Below, one piece after another: positions 17,320 to 26,883 of a stretch of DNA of 64,000 bases. Under the pieces are notes generated by a model. It searched no databases and was not told the origin of the DNA. It was given only the letters and a program-made list of their open reading frames with translations. The first letter of the stretch is position 1, and every line of letters starts with the position of its first letter. Source of the DNA: Paraflavitalea sp966211765 (GTDB lineage Bacteria > Bacteroidota > Bacteroidia > Chitinophagales > Chitinophagaceae); NCBI GenBank assembly GCA_966211765.1, contig CBIHOV010000004.1, positions 1 through 64,000 on the forward strand, written 5' to 3'. A program made the position numbers and the translations under genes.

Positions 17320-18852
17320 TTACAACGGATTTTGTTCTGTGATCCGTGGATTGTAGTTCAGTTCAACAGATAAAGGAATCTGCAGGGTGAACAATTTACC
17401 GGCCGGTACTGCTAATTGATTGGTATGATTGGCTGAACCAGCGCGGTTAACCCCAATATTCCAGCGCTTGTTATCAAAATACTCAAACCCTGATTCTCCC
17501 CAGAGTTCAATTCTGCGCTGCAACTGGATCTCAGTCAGGAGCGCAGTGCCGGTGCTGGCCGATTTGACATAAGAAGGATCTCTTTCGTGCGCCAGTATAT
17601 ACAGTGTATTCTGGGCATTGCCATCCTGACCGGCCCTGGCTTCGGCCTCGGCTTTGGTCAGGATCATCTCAGATGTACGCATGAAAATATCATCCTGGTT
17701 ATAATTCGGTGTATTGCCATCAATGGGTGGAGCAGCGAATTTATAGCTGTAATATTTATAATGCTTCTCCGGCAATTGGGAACTGGCATATTTGTAATCT
17801 ACAGAAGCAGCTGCCACAAAATTCTTTTTCCGGTAATCGGTAGCAGCTATCTGGTCGTACAAACGCTGATCGATGGCCAGCCAGGAGGCCTGGCTTCCAC
17901 CATACCCGCCTTCGCCTTTGATATTCATCCAACCGGGGAAGGAGCTGGTGCCTTTACCGGAAGCAGAGGAATAGTCGTACCCAAAAACAGTTTCGGGAAG
18001 GGTGATATTGCTCATACCTGCAGTCGTGTATTGTGCTTCATTGATCAGGGTTGGGTATTCCTGCATCACATAATCTGAGGCGCCAATAGCGGTAGGCCAA
18101 TCGCCTGTAGTGATTGCGGCACGCGCCAATACTACGGAAGCTACGGAAGCATCAAAATCTGTTTTGCTTGCTTTATTGGAAAGGCCTGAATTTTTGAAGA
18201 GCAATACGGCTTCTTTCGCATCGGCAATCACCTGGTCCCACACGTCTTTGGCAGGGGCACGGTCTTCTTCTCCTGCTACGGTGGTGTACAAGGGAACACC
18301 TGCTTTTGTGCTGCCACCATGCTGGTAATCATCCTGGTAAAGCCACATGAGGTAGGTATAGCTCATGGCCCGCATGGTTAAAGCTGCAGCTTTGTATTTC
18401 ATGATCAGTTTGTTGGCATCTGTTGTTATGGATGGATCGAAATCGGCTGGTATCAGATCGAGTACCTGGTTGGCGTAAAAGATCCACTTGTAGAACATGA
18501 CCCAATACACAGAAGTACGGCTTTGGTTCTCCTCGCGGTAGTTAAGCATCTGGTAATCGGATACGAGCCAGCCACCATTGGCGTGGGCCAGTACCATATC
18601 ATTGCCTTTGAGGTTTAACAGCAGGTTACAAACGAGAAAGTTTCTTGAATCCACTGAATTGACGGGTACAAACCCGTTGACCTGTGATACCAAACTGGTA
18701 ACCATGGGTTCCAGTACAGTAGCAGGTTTTGTTTTGATGATCTCCTGCAATTGCTCCCGGGTCATGGTACCGTCGGGATCAATGTTTAACGATTTGGAAC
18801 AGGAGCAAAAGATGGTGATCAGGCTCCCTATGATAATGATATTTTTTTTCAT
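17320..18852 (-). CDS. RagB/SusD family outer membrane nutrient-binding lipoprotein
   Basis: This is the surface lid protein that works with SusC to capture glycans or peptides. A lipoprotein signal is present, with the lipidated cysteine at 16 or 18 (IFCSCSK). The fold shows the SusD pattern: the tetratricopeptide-like helices near residue 150 (AAALTMRAMSYTYLMWLY) and the conserved C-terminal part with MILTKAEAEARAG and RRIELWGESGFEYFDNKRW. The end TEQNPL is also usual. The length of 510 is normal. It starts 11 bases after the SusC stop. The ligand is unknown; no polysaccharide lyase or clear substrate-specific enzyme is directly attached. Confidence 0.95.
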   Translation of the reverse strand: MKKNIIIIGSLITIFCSCSKSLNIDPDGTMTREQLQEIIKTKPATVLEPMVTSLVSQVNGFVPVNSVDSRNFLVCNLLLNLKGNDMVLAHANGGWLVSDYQMLNYREENQSRTSVYWVMFYKWIFYANQVLDLIPADFDPSITTDANKLIMKYKAAALTMRAMSYTYLMWLYQDDYQHGGSTKAGVPLYTTVAGEEDRAPAKDVWDQVIADAKEAVLLFKNSGLSNKASKTDFDASVASVVLARAAITTGDWPTAIGASDYVMQEYPTLINEAQYTTAGMSNITLPETVFGYDYSSASGKGTSSFPGWMNIKGEGGYGGSQASWLAIDQRLYDQIAATDYRKKNFVAAASVDYKYASSQLPEKHYKYYSYKFAAPPIDGNTPNYNQDDIFMRTSEMILTKAEAEARAGQDGNAQNTLYILAHERDPSYVKSASTGTALLTEIQLQRRIELWGESGFEYFDNKRWNIGVNRAGSANHTNQLAVPAGKLFTLQIPLSVELNYNPRITEQNPL

Positions 18853-18863
18853 GATTTTTTCAT

Positions 18864-21800
18864 TTAGAGGGTCAGGTTAATACCAAAGGTGATGGTGCGT
18901 GTTTGCGGAAAACCAAAGGCAGCAGTGGTTGAGCCTCCATCAAAGGAAGAACGGGGGTCCAATCCTTTTTTAGCCGAGAAGAAAGCAAGGTTTTCCACGC
19001 TGAAAAATACGCGCAATGCCTCTATCCCATTTTTTGTGGCGATAGGCTGTGGAAGGCGGTAACCGAAGCTCACGTTTTTGATATTAAAGTAGGAGGCATC
19101 AAACATGGCCCAATCAGAGTATTGGCCTTGTGCTCCACCTACGGGCCTGGTGAAATAGTTCTGTGCACCATTCATGAACATAGGAATATTGGAATCAGGA
19201 TTTTCCGGGGTCCATCCTTTTGCCATGTCCTTGTGAATACCCAATAATCTTTGCAGGGTTAAATTCTGGTAGGTAAGTGAAATGGTTTTACCACCAATCT
19301 GCCAGCTTGTCAATACAGACAAATCAAAATTCTTGTATTGCAGGTTGGTGTTGAATCCACCTACCAGGTCGGGCGAAGCTGTTCCGAGTTCGAACTTAGT
19401 GCCATCATTGCCCTTGGTGGTTACGATATCACCTATTTTTTTACCGGGATACAAAGACAGGTTATCGGTTGCTCTCAACTCTTTGTACAATAATCCTTCG
19501 CCGGTAGCTTTGTCTACGCCTGCATATTTGTACATATAGAGATTATAATAGTCTTTGCCTTCACCGCGCAGGTAGTTGCCTTCTTCATAATTACCATTCA
19601 GGGCTTTGGAACCAACACCCGGTGGGATCTCCAGCAATTTGTTTTCGTAATGGGAAGCTCTCATGCTTACAGACCAGCGAAGATCCTTGCTGCGGATAAC
19701 ATCGTATCCCAACTCAATTTCATACCCTGTATTCAGCAGGGAGGCCACGTTCTCTAATTTGGTAGATTGACCGGTAGATGCGGGCAATGGTTTTGCCCAC
19801 AGCATATCAACTGTTTTGCGGTGGAAATAATCGACGGTACCATAAAAGCGGTCCCAGAAGCGGAAATCAATACCTGCATCAAATATCTTGTTGCTTTCCC
19901 ATGTAAGGGCGGTATTGCCGACAGATGCCTGATAAACACCTAATATGGGGTTTTCAATAGAACCGGTATTGGAAATAGCCCAGATATCAGTCCAGCGGTT
20001 GGCACCTACATTCTGGTTGCCCAGGGTACCGTAGCTGGAGCGAAGCTTCAGCTCAGTGAGCCAGCCAGCAGTTTTGTCCATGAATTTTTCCTGGCTTATT
20101 CTCCAGGCGCCACCGAGGGACCAGAAGGTACCCCACTTGTTGTAACGGAAATTGGAAGAACCATCGGTACGGATGCTTGCGGTCAAATAATATTTGCTGT
20201 CGTAATTGTAACTCGCCCTGGATAGGTATCCTTCAAGCGCCGAGCTAATACCATTGCCGGTAAGGCTGTTGATACGGATAGCATTGGTCATATCCGGATT
20301 GTCGGGTGCAAACATCAAAGATTTGGCGCCGCTCATGTTGTCGCTGCGTGTCCAGCGGTATTCATGACCAGCCAATACATCCACGGTATGGTTGCCCAAT
20401 ACTTTGGACCAATTCAATGTCTGAATAGAGTTAAGGCTCATCGCCTTGGCCCAATAACCGGCAATTGATCCCTGTAAATCTCTTGCTGCTGTACCACTCT
20501 CGTTGTTTCCATAAGTCTTGTTGTAGACATAGGTATTGTCCAGCGAAAAATCTACTTTAAAACGGAAATCCTTCAGGAAGGTAGCTTCCAGGAAAGCGCG
20601 GCCGGAGAAATCATCAGAAGTTTGTTCAGCCAGGTCTTTTTCAAAATAAACAGCCGGGCTGTAACCGGTAAAGCTGGCACGCCTGGTTGCTCCATAAGGA
20701 GAAAACGTTTCACCGGTACCGAGATCATATATGATATCTCCATTCAGGTTGCGCTTGATGCTACCATCCTGGTTGTGTGCAAAGAGGGCCCATAAGGGGC
20801 TGAAATAATCTTTAAAAGTAAACACGTTGTTGTTGACGGTACCACCTGAATAGTTGGGCACATTGGAATAACGGCGGGCATAGGAAACGTTCATGCCACC
20901 TTTGAGCCAGGAGGTGATGCTGGTATTCACTTTCAAACGGGCATTGTAGCGGTTGAAATCGGAACCCATTACATAGGACGGATCGCTCATATACCCCACA
21001 GACATGAAGTAATCTGTTTTATCGTTGCCGCCGCTGAGGCTGACATTGTATTGCTGGCTGAATGTTTTCTTAATGAAATAATCGTTCCAGTCATCATAAT
21101 ACAACCGCTTCGCATCGGGCCTTAACTTTCCGGTTGCAGGATCAATAAGGGTAGTGCCTGCAGGGATATCGTACAACATATAATTACCCAGGTTATTGGG
21201 ATTTTGCAGGGTAGCGCCATTGGCCTTGAACAGATTGTTGCTGGCATATTGCCTGGCATCTGCATCGTTGAGGTGAAGGCCGGCAGCAGCAGGATCGTTG
21301 CTGTACCTAACATAATTATAAATGCTCTTCCATGCCAGCTCGTAATACTCAGCAGGATCTTTGATCATATCGAAATCGGGTACACCCTGGCTGTTTTGGC
21401 CGAGGCGTACATCGAAGTTGATCTTTGATTTTCCCTTGGTGCCTTTTTTAGTGGTCACGAGGATAACGCCGTTGGAGGCGCGGGAGCCATAGAGGGAGTT
21501 GGAAGCCGCGTCTTTGGAGATCACGATGGATTCAATATCGGCGGGGTTATAAGAAGATAAAGGAAATGCACTGGGTACGCCATCGATAACAACCAGGGGA
21601 TCTGATCCTGCGGACAGTGAACCCAGACCTCTTACGCGTATAGCAGCTTCACTTCCCGGTTGACCGGTGGAGGAGGAAAGCTGTACTCCGGAAACCATTC
21701 CTTCGAGGGCTCTTGATAAAGTAGTAACGTGTTGCTGGCTGATGATATCAGCAGAGAGGGTGCTTACAGAACCGGTAAGGTCTTTCTTTTTCACTTGTCC

Positions 21801-22583
21801 GAAAGCTACTACCACTACCTCGTTCAAGGCATCGGGATTGGCCTTTAACTGAAAAATAAAACTACCAGTGGTGGTTTTAAACAAGGTATTGGCTCCCACG
21901 GATATACTGCCGGAGGAAGGGATAGCAATGAGGCGGGCCACAGGAATTTCAGTGGGGGTAAAACCTACTGAGCTGATCACTATGATAGCCGACTCGTCGA
22001 CATTAGTAAGGGAAAACTGTCCGGTAGCGGAGGAAGTAGTACCTAGTTTGGTATTCTTTACGGAAATAGAAGCCGAAGTGATAGGCTCTTTGGTGTCGGC
22101 ATTGATCAATTGCCCTGAAATATTAATGAGGGGAGCGGCCAGGCTATCGATAACTTTTTTCTCGGGAACAGGCCGCCGCATCATCACGATCGTTTTGTCT
22201 TCCAGTATGTAGGACAAAGGTTGATCGCGGAGGGCTTTCTCCAGGAAATCGGTGAGTGCCATACCAGATGCCGCAATTGTAACAGGTTTGGCGTTCACCA
22301 ATAGTTCCTTGTTACAGAATACAATAAATCCGGTTTGTTTCTTAATGGCAGAAAATACCTTTTCCAGGGGAATATCTTTCCCGGACAAAGTGATTGTCTG
22401 AGATTTTACATTAGCGGAAACCTGCAGGCAAAAAGCCAATACAAAAAAAGAACTTAGTTTCATTGCCTTAAGTATTTTGCTTCGCATATCTCCGGAGGGA
22501 CCATTCCCTTCCGACAGCTGGCGAAAAATCCTGGTCAGGGAGCACAGCTTGCTCCCCCTTGCAGGATAAACAGTTTTTTGCAT
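18864..22583 (-). CDS. SusC/RagA family TonB-linked outer membrane transporter with STN domain
   Basis: This TonB-dependent channel is paired with SusD. Its long leader has the Chitinophagaceae-type start (MQKTVYPARG) and a hydrophobic core at about residues 42-57. A STN domain follows at about 68-120 (IPLEKVFSAIKKQTGFIVF), which couples the transporter to a FecR/sigma pathway. Next are a carboxypeptidase-regulatory-like domain at about 150-235 (INADTKEPITSASISVKNT), the plug from about 262 (EVVVVAFGQ...KKDLTGSVSTL), and the 22-strand barrel ending FGINLTL. The length of 1239 is on the long side, as expected with STN. There is a roughly 25-residue insertion before the plug. The sigma and FecR genes upstream are the likely regulators. 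Confidence 0.96.
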   Translation of the reverse strand: MQKTVYPARGSKLCSLTRIFRQLSEGNGPSGDMRSKILKAMKLSSFFVLAFCLQVSANVKSQTITLSGKDIPLEKVFSAIKKQTGFIVFCNKELLVNAKPVTIAASGMALTDFLEKALRDQPLSYILEDKTIVMMRRPVPEKKVIDSLAAPLINISGQLINADTKEPITSASISVKNTKLGTTSSATGQFSLTNVDESAIIVISSVGFTPTEIPVARLIAIPSSGSISVGANTLFKTTTGSFIFQLKANPDALNEVVVVAFGQVKKKDLTGSVSTLSADIISQQHVTTLSRALEGMVSGVQLSSSTGQPGSEAAIRVRGLGSLSAGSDPLVVIDGVPSAFPLSSYNPADIESIVISKDAASNSLYGSRASNGVILVTTKKGTKGKSKINFDVRLGQNSQGVPDFDMIKDPAEYYELAWKSIYNYVRYSNDPAAAGLHLNDADARQYASNNLFKANGATLQNPNNLGNYMLYDIPAGTTLIDPATGKLRPDAKRLYYDDWNDYFIKKTFSQQYNVSLSGGNDKTDYFMSVGYMSDPSYVMGSDFNRYNARLKVNTSITSWLKGGMNVSYARRYSNVPNYSGGTVNNNVFTFKDYFSPLWALFAHNQDGSIKRNLNGDIIYDLGTGETFSPYGATRRASFTGYSPAVYFEKDLAEQTSDDFSGRAFLEATFLKDFRFKVDFSLDNTYVYNKTYGNNESGTAARDLQGSIAGYWAKAMSLNSIQTLNWSKVLGNHTVDVLAGHEYRWTRSDNMSGAKSLMFAPDNPDMTNAIRINSLTGNGISSALEGYLSRASYNYDSKYYLTASIRTDGSSNFRYNKWGTFWSLGGAWRISQEKFMDKTAGWLTELKLRSSYGTLGNQNVGANRWTDIWAISNTGSIENPILGVYQASVGNTALTWESNKIFDAGIDFRFWDRFYGTVDYFHRKTVDMLWAKPLPASTGQSTKLENVASLLNTGYEIELGYDVIRSKDLRWSVSMRASHYENKLLEIPPGVGSKALNGNYEEGNYLRGEGKDYYNLYMYKYAGVDKATGEGLLYKELRATDNLSLYPGKKIGDIVTTKGNDGTKFELGTASPDLVGGFNTNLQYKNFDLSVLTSWQIGGKTISLTYQNLTLQRLLGIHKDMAKGWTPENPDSNIPMFMNGAQNYFTRPVGGAQGQYSDWAMFDASYFNIKNVSFGYRLPQPIATKNGIEALRVFFSVENLAFFSAKKGLDPRSSFDGGSTTAAFGFPQTRTITFGINLTL

Positions 22584-22677
22584 AACTTACAACAGTTTTG
22601 GTTATTAAAGAATCCGTTAGCCAACGGTTTATAAATGCCAGAACAATACACTTCCTTTAAAAAGCAAGTGTTTATAT

Positions 22678-22703
22678 CCGGGTCATGTTGCCGCATGATC
22701 CGG
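22678..22703. promoter_or_regulatory. hairpin in the FecR-SusC intergenic region
   Basis: Two 10-base arms (22678-22687 and 22694-22703, one G-U pair) close a six-base loop. The run of T follows on the plus strand only, but all neighbouring genes are on the minus strand, where it is an A run before the stem. The hairpin therefore looks more like a partial attenuator or RNA-processing point between FecR and SusC than a simple terminator. Confidence 0.4.
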
Positions 22704-22737
22704 TTTTTTGTTTCTGGCAGCAATGAATAAATGAATG

Positions 22738-23973
22738 TTATTTATACACGATGAGCCGGCGACCAGCTTCCATCTTAAAATGCACTTCTGAAACCCTCAG
22801 CGCCCTGATCAGCGCATCGAGGGTCATATTCCGGCTCAATCCACCTACAAATCGCAAATCGGGTATGCCATTTTCATACAGTATCTCTATATTATACCAA
22901 CGCTCGAGTTGCTTCATCACTTTGTCGAAGGGCATATTTTCCAGGTTAAAATAGCCGTTCCTCCAGGCAATGGCCGCCTCACTTTGGTTATTGGCAATAG
23001 ATAATAGTTGTTTACTGTTATCTATATTAGCCTGCTGGCCAGGAAGTAAAATTGTCGTCAGGGGATGCCTATTGACTGCCTGAGGAATAAGGGTTGAGTT
23101 TACTTTGACGCTACCTTCAATTAAGGTGGTTTTTTCTATCTCCTCATTCTCATAAGCATTTACATTAAAGGCGGTGCCCAATGCCTGTATCTGCTGATTC
23201 TTTGTTTCTACAAAGAAGGGCCAGTATCTATCATGCGCCACTTCCACGTATACTTCGCCAGTTATTTTGACCCTCCTTTCTTTATCAGTAAAAGCGATAG
23301 GGTATGTGATACTGCTGGCAGCATTCAACCATACTTTGGAGCCATCCGGCAACACCAGCTGAAACTGTCTGCCTTTTGGAGTGCTCATTGTGTTATACGC
23401 CATTTCCTTTGCAGGTCCTGCAGCCGGGTCATCATTGGATTTGTATATTACCTGGTTATTTTGCAGGGAGATCTGTGCACCATGCTGTTGTCCGATCACG
23501 CCATTGGCAGCACTATCCAATACAATCTTTTGGCCATCGGCCAATGTTAATACAGCTCCATCATGACCAGGCTGAATAGGGTCAATATTTTTGACCACTG
23601 CACTGTATGTTTTATTTTGCTCCGGTTTTCTTTGTGTCAATAGCTTCCATACAAACACTGATCCTACCAATAGCAGGATAGCTGCCGCGGCGGCCCATCC
23701 CCAGCGAAATGTGCGTACGGGGGAATTGGCAGTGACTACGGGCTCCACAGGCCACTGTTTCAGGATATTGTCGGCAAGCTGTTGTTTTTCGGTAAAAGTA
23801 AAAGCATCATCTTCCTGGAGATGATCCCATATCTTATTTATTAATGGCGTCAGTTCTTCTTTGGTGGCGCCGGCTTCCAATAATTGAATGAGCTCTGCCT
23901 TCTCCTGTGGCGTGGCCGTTTTATTAAACCACTTTAAGTACAAATCCTCCAGCTTGGTATTGCCAGCCTGCAT
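22738..23973 (-). CDS. FecR family anti-sigma factor
   Basis: The layout is standard. A cytoplasmic N-terminal sigma-binding region comprises residues 1-85 (LYLKWFNKTATPQEKAEL), and a single transmembrane helix lies at about 92-112. A periplasmic FecR domain follows at about 195-300, with MSTPKGRQFQLVLPDGSKVWLNA and the VYVEVAHD strand. A C-terminal DUF4974 domain (about 335-411) includes FDKVMKQLERWYNIEI. It binds the cognate sigma factor and releases it when the STN domain of SusC signals. It lies between the sigma gene and SusC on the same strand. Confidence 0.95.
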   Translation of the reverse strand: MQAGNTKLEDLYLKWFNKTATPQEKAELIQLLEAGATKEELTPLINKIWDHLQEDDAFTFTEKQQLADNILKQWPVEPVVTANSPVRTFRWGWAAAAAILLLVGSVFVWKLLTQRKPEQNKTYSAVVKNIDPIQPGHDGAVLTLADGQKIVLDSAANGVIGQQHGAQISLQNNQVIYKSNDDPAAGPAKEMAYNTMSTPKGRQFQLVLPDGSKVWLNAASSITYPIAFTDKERRVKITGEVYVEVAHDRYWPFFVETKNQQIQALGTAFNVNAYENEEIEKTTLIEGSVKVNSTLIPQAVNRHPLTTILLPGQQANIDNSKQLLSIANNQSEAAIAWRNGYFNLENMPFDKVMKQLERWYNIEILYENGIPDLRFVGGLSRNMTLDALIRALRVSEVHFKMEAGRRLIVYK

Positions 23974-24056
23974 ATAGAATAGGTTGTATATCGAGAGACA
24001 ACGGAAAAAACAAAAAGGGGATATGGAAAGAAAATTATTTTCGGGAAATATCTTAT

Positions 24057-24617
24057 TTACAGCAAACCAAGGGGAGCTTTGGTAGATATGTATTTTTTTA
24101 TGGATGCATTAGCGTACTGGAGGTATTTTTTTATGGCATCGCGTGAAACCTGCATTTCGGTGGCAGCCTGCTCGTACTTCAGGCCCCTTTTACGGCATAA
24201 AGTCCAGGCTTTTAGTTGCTGGGGAGGTAGTAGTTCCACCGCTTCTTCCATGAGGGAAAACAAGGTTTCCTGATGACGGGCTTCTTCTTCATCGGGAGGC
24301 CTGAGTTCCTGTTGCCATTCCCATGCTTTGTTTTTTTCCCTTACCATTTTTTTGATGGCATTAAAAGCATGGTTTCTTGCCACCACGAGTAGGTAAGAAC
24401 GGAAGCTGTGTATGTGCGCGAGTGTTTCCCGGGTAAGCCAGAGTTTTACAAAGATGTCCTGGACAATTTCTTCTGCCAGGGGCCTGTCTTCTAAATGTTG
24501 GTAGATGAATTTGAATACCAGTCCGGAGTAATCAAGTACTAATTTCCTGAAGGCTTGCTCGTTTCCTGCAGCAACCAACAATAGCAGCTCTTTATCATCA
24601 GGTGATTGATTTTGCAT
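24057..24617 (-). CDS. ECF RNA polymerase sigma-70 factor
   Basis: Region 2 is seen in FRKLVLDYSGLVFKFIYQH and LAEEIVQDIFVKLW (residues about 20-60). Region 4 covers about 120-175, with LPPQQLKAWTLCRKRGLKYEQAA and a helix-turn-helix (MQVSRDAIKKYLQYA). There is no region 1.1 or 3, so it is an extracytoplasmic-function sigma factor of about normal size (186). It belongs to the FecI-like group of Bacteroidota that controls SusC/SusD expression with FecR. The FecR gene follows after 83 bases. Confidence 0.95.
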   Translation of the reverse strand: MQNQSPDDKELLLLVAAGNEQAFRKLVLDYSGLVFKFIYQHLEDRPLAEEIVQDIFVKLWLTRETLAHIHSFRSYLLVVARNHAFNAIKKMVREKNKAWEWQQELRPPDEEEARHQETLFSLMEEAVELLPPQQLKAWTLCRKRGLKYEQAATEMQVSRDAIKKYLQYANASIKKYISTKAPLGLL

Positions 24618-24666
24618 CAGTCAGGGCAGGGTTGTTTGGTTGCACGAATATTCAATTGAACCAAAA

Positions 24667-24674
24667 CAAATTTA
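24667..24674 (-). promoter_or_regulatory. candidate -7 element (TAAATTTG) of the sigma/FecR operon
   Basis: On the minus strand the octamer TAAATTTG matches the Bacteroidota -7 consensus TAnnTTTG exactly, 49 bases upstream of the sigma gene start. I do not find a TTTG -33 box at the usual spacing, so the assignment is tentative. Confidence 0.4.
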
Positions 24675-24850
24675 GGTTAAATCGACAAAATGGGTATTCT
24701 TTTCTGTACAAGAGAAGTTAAAGGTCCATCCATAGAAATAATTCATCAGGCAACCTATTCTTATTGGGTATTTTTACAATGTGATAAACGGAAATAATCC
24801 TAAGTACTCAAACCATTTCGCATAAAATGGTCCTCATTGGGGATTTACCA

Positions 24851-25606
24851 TCATTTCAATCGGCCCACATATACTTTCGTATCATAACTGATCCTGATGG
24901 AATCATTTGCCTGGTACTGATCATATAAATTCCGGAGATCACTGATCATTGCAGTAAAGCCGGCGTCTTGTGTTGTGGGCATGTAAGAGGAAGAAAGCAA
25001 GCGGCCTTTTAAGCCATCGAAGTCAAATAATTGTTCGTTGGAGAATATTTTTAGTTGTACTGGTAAGGGATCAAAAAATGCTGCGATATGTTCCAGATCA
25101 ATATTGCGATGATCCACTTTCACATAATCGCTGGCATGCTTTACAATCAATGCATCGTAGTCTTTTTCAAAAGGAGATCGCATATTCCGTTCATTCCACA
25201 TCAATACTACCAGCCCCTTCTCTTTCAATATCCTTTTAAATTCTATTTTGCATTTCTCCACATCAAACCAGTGAAAAGCCTGTCCTGCAATGATGGCGTC
25301 CATACTTTCGTTTTGCAGGGTAGTACTTTCAGCGGCAGCCTGCACAGGATGAAAGCCTGGAAAATGGCTCAATAGCTCCGAGGCTTTGGCCAGCATGGCT
25401 TCATTGGGTTCTACGGCCCACACTTCATATCCCGCCTGCAGAAACATGGCGGATGAGATGCCTGTTCCTGCTCCAATGTCGGCAATGACTTTACCTCGCA
25501 GGAGGCCGAATTGCTCTTGCAGGTGAGTGAGGATCTCCAAGGGATACTGTGGCCGGTATTTGACATAATCTTCTACGCGGTTGGTAAATCTTTGTGTACT
25601 ATCCAT
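24851..25606 (-). CDS. class I SAM-dependent methyltransferase
   Basis: The SAM loop is VIADIGAGTGISSAMFL (about residues 40-56). It is followed by the acidic end of strand 2 in VWAVEPNEAML and by AIIAGQAFHWFD, the motif of UbiE/COQ5-like Methyltransf_11 proteins. The start MDSTQRFTNRVEDYVKYRP is the typical opening of a well-known group of small-molecule methyltransferases in Bacteroidota. The substrate is unknown. The gene lies six bases after the FG-GAP protein gene, so they are probably co-transcribed. Confidence 0.93.
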   Translation of the reverse strand: MDSTQRFTNRVEDYVKYRPQYPLEILTHLQEQFGLLRGKVIADIGAGTGISSAMFLQAGYEVWAVEPNEAMLAKASELLSHFPGFHPVQAAAESTTLQNESMDAIIAGQAFHWFDVEKCKIEFKRILKEKGLVVLMWNERNMRSPFEKDYDALIVKHASDYVKVDHRNIDLEHIAAFFDPLPVQLKIFSNEQLFDFDGLKGRLLSSSYMPTTQDAGFTAMISDLRNLYDQYQANDSIRISYDTKVYVGRLK

Positions 25607-25612
25607 GGCGGC

Positions 25613-26797
25613 TTATTTTAATTGTTGAAAGAAAAATACGCCTTTCTTGTTAGAGACAATGATGTCCAATAATCCATCCTTATTGATATCCTGTACAACA
25701 AAACTATTGCCGATGCCTGAGTTGTTGTCTATTTCGTGGGGAATCCAACGGGGTGATTTGCCGGGTTGGCACTCAAACCAATACAGTACGGCCGGCTCAG
25801 CAGCACCGGGGTCTTTTTCGTTGTGCGCACCAAAACGTTTGCCTGTAATAAGATCGGGATGTCCATCACCATTGATATCTTCCATGGCCATTGCATGGGT
25901 TTGCGAAAACTGTTTACTGATCTCATGGGTGGTCCAGGTGGATTCGCTCTTGTCATTTTTCAGTTGCTCATGCCACCATATGCCATAATCGTGTGCAGAG
26001 GAGCTCATGATGTCGGCATCACCATCCTGGTCTACATCGAGGACAAACATATTGGCGCAATCCTCACCGAGGCTGGCCGGGTGAAATATCCAATTGGGGC
26101 GCCTCACATCGGCCGGCGATTCCCACCAGCCGCTTTTTATGATCACATCCTTCTTACCGTCGAGATTTACATCGCCCCAGCCTACCCCATGTGTATACCG
26201 GTGGGTGGCCCGCAGGCTATCGCTGCTGATGGTATAACGTTGCCAGTTTGTATCACCTTTTGCTGAAGGTGACTTTAACCAGATCACCTCTTTTTTTAAA
26301 GCATCATTGCAAATGATGTCCTTTCTTCCATCGAGATCAACATCCACGAACAGTGGCGTTTCAATGCCTGCTGACGGGAGTATAAGGTGACTGGCCCAAA
26401 GGGTATTGACGGATTTAGGGTTCTCGTACCATGTACAAGCACCGCCCGGCACGTCAAAGCGAATCAGATCGGCCCATCCGTCATTGTTCACATCCATACT
26501 AAAGTTGAGGAAGGTAGTGCTGTATCCTTTGACGGGGTTTAAAGTATCCGCATGCAGCAGGTGGCGCTCCCAGCGTGGCGCCTCATACCAATAATGACCG
26601 GCCAATATGTCGATGCGGCCGTCATTGTTTACATCGCCTGTAGCAACACCTTCTGACACGAAGGTGCTGCTTACTATATGTTTTTTAAATGTGCCGGTTG
26701 ATTTCCTGCGCTGTGCAGTTTGTGCATGGCTATCCATGAACGCCATGATGGAAATAAATGCAGCAAGCATCGAATAGTAGCGGTTGAGTGCGCTCAT
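25613..26797 (-). CDS. exported FG-GAP/VCBS repeat protein, predicted seven-bladed calcium-binding propeller
   Basis: A signal peptide covers about residues 1-25. Seven DxNxDGxxD-type calcium loops can be counted (GDVNNDGRID, MDVNNDGWAD, VDVDLDGRKD, GDVNLDGKKD, LDVDQDGDAD, EDINGDGHPD, QDINKDGLLD), one per blade of an integrin-alpha-like propeller. Each is followed by an aromatic WYE/WWES-type strand. Residues between repeats are rich in tryptophan. Such proteins bind sugars or proteins on the surface, and some are lyases; no enzymatic motif is clear here. No T9SS tail is seen. The methyltransferase gene follows after six bases. Confidence 0.88.
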   Translation of the reverse strand: MSALNRYYSMLAAFISIMAFMDSHAQTAQRRKSTGTFKKHIVSSTFVSEGVATGDVNNDGRIDILAGHYWYEAPRWERHLLHADTLNPVKGYSTTFLNFSMDVNNDGWADLIRFDVPGGACTWYENPKSVNTLWASHLILPSAGIETPLFVDVDLDGRKDIICNDALKKEVIWLKSPSAKGDTNWQRYTISSDSLRATHRYTHGVGWGDVNLDGKKDVIIKSGWWESPADVRRPNWIFHPASLGEDCANMFVLDVDQDGDADIMSSSAHDYGIWWHEQLKNDKSESTWTTHEISKQFSQTHAMAMEDINGDGHPDLITGKRFGAHNEKDPGAAEPAVLYWFECQPGKSPRWIPHEIDNNSGIGNSFVVQDINKDGLLDIIVSNKKGVFFFQQLK

Positions 26798-26883
26798 GGT
26801 TATTTTTTAAGCAGGGGCCTGTAGCCCTATTGCTTAAAAATAAGCATAATGTACAAAACAATGGCGGGTTGCTTCCTCGGCCA

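Noticed and set aside
22704..22709. T run after the FecR-SusC hairpin read as a terminator
   Set aside because: It lies on the plus strand while all nearby genes are on the minus strand.
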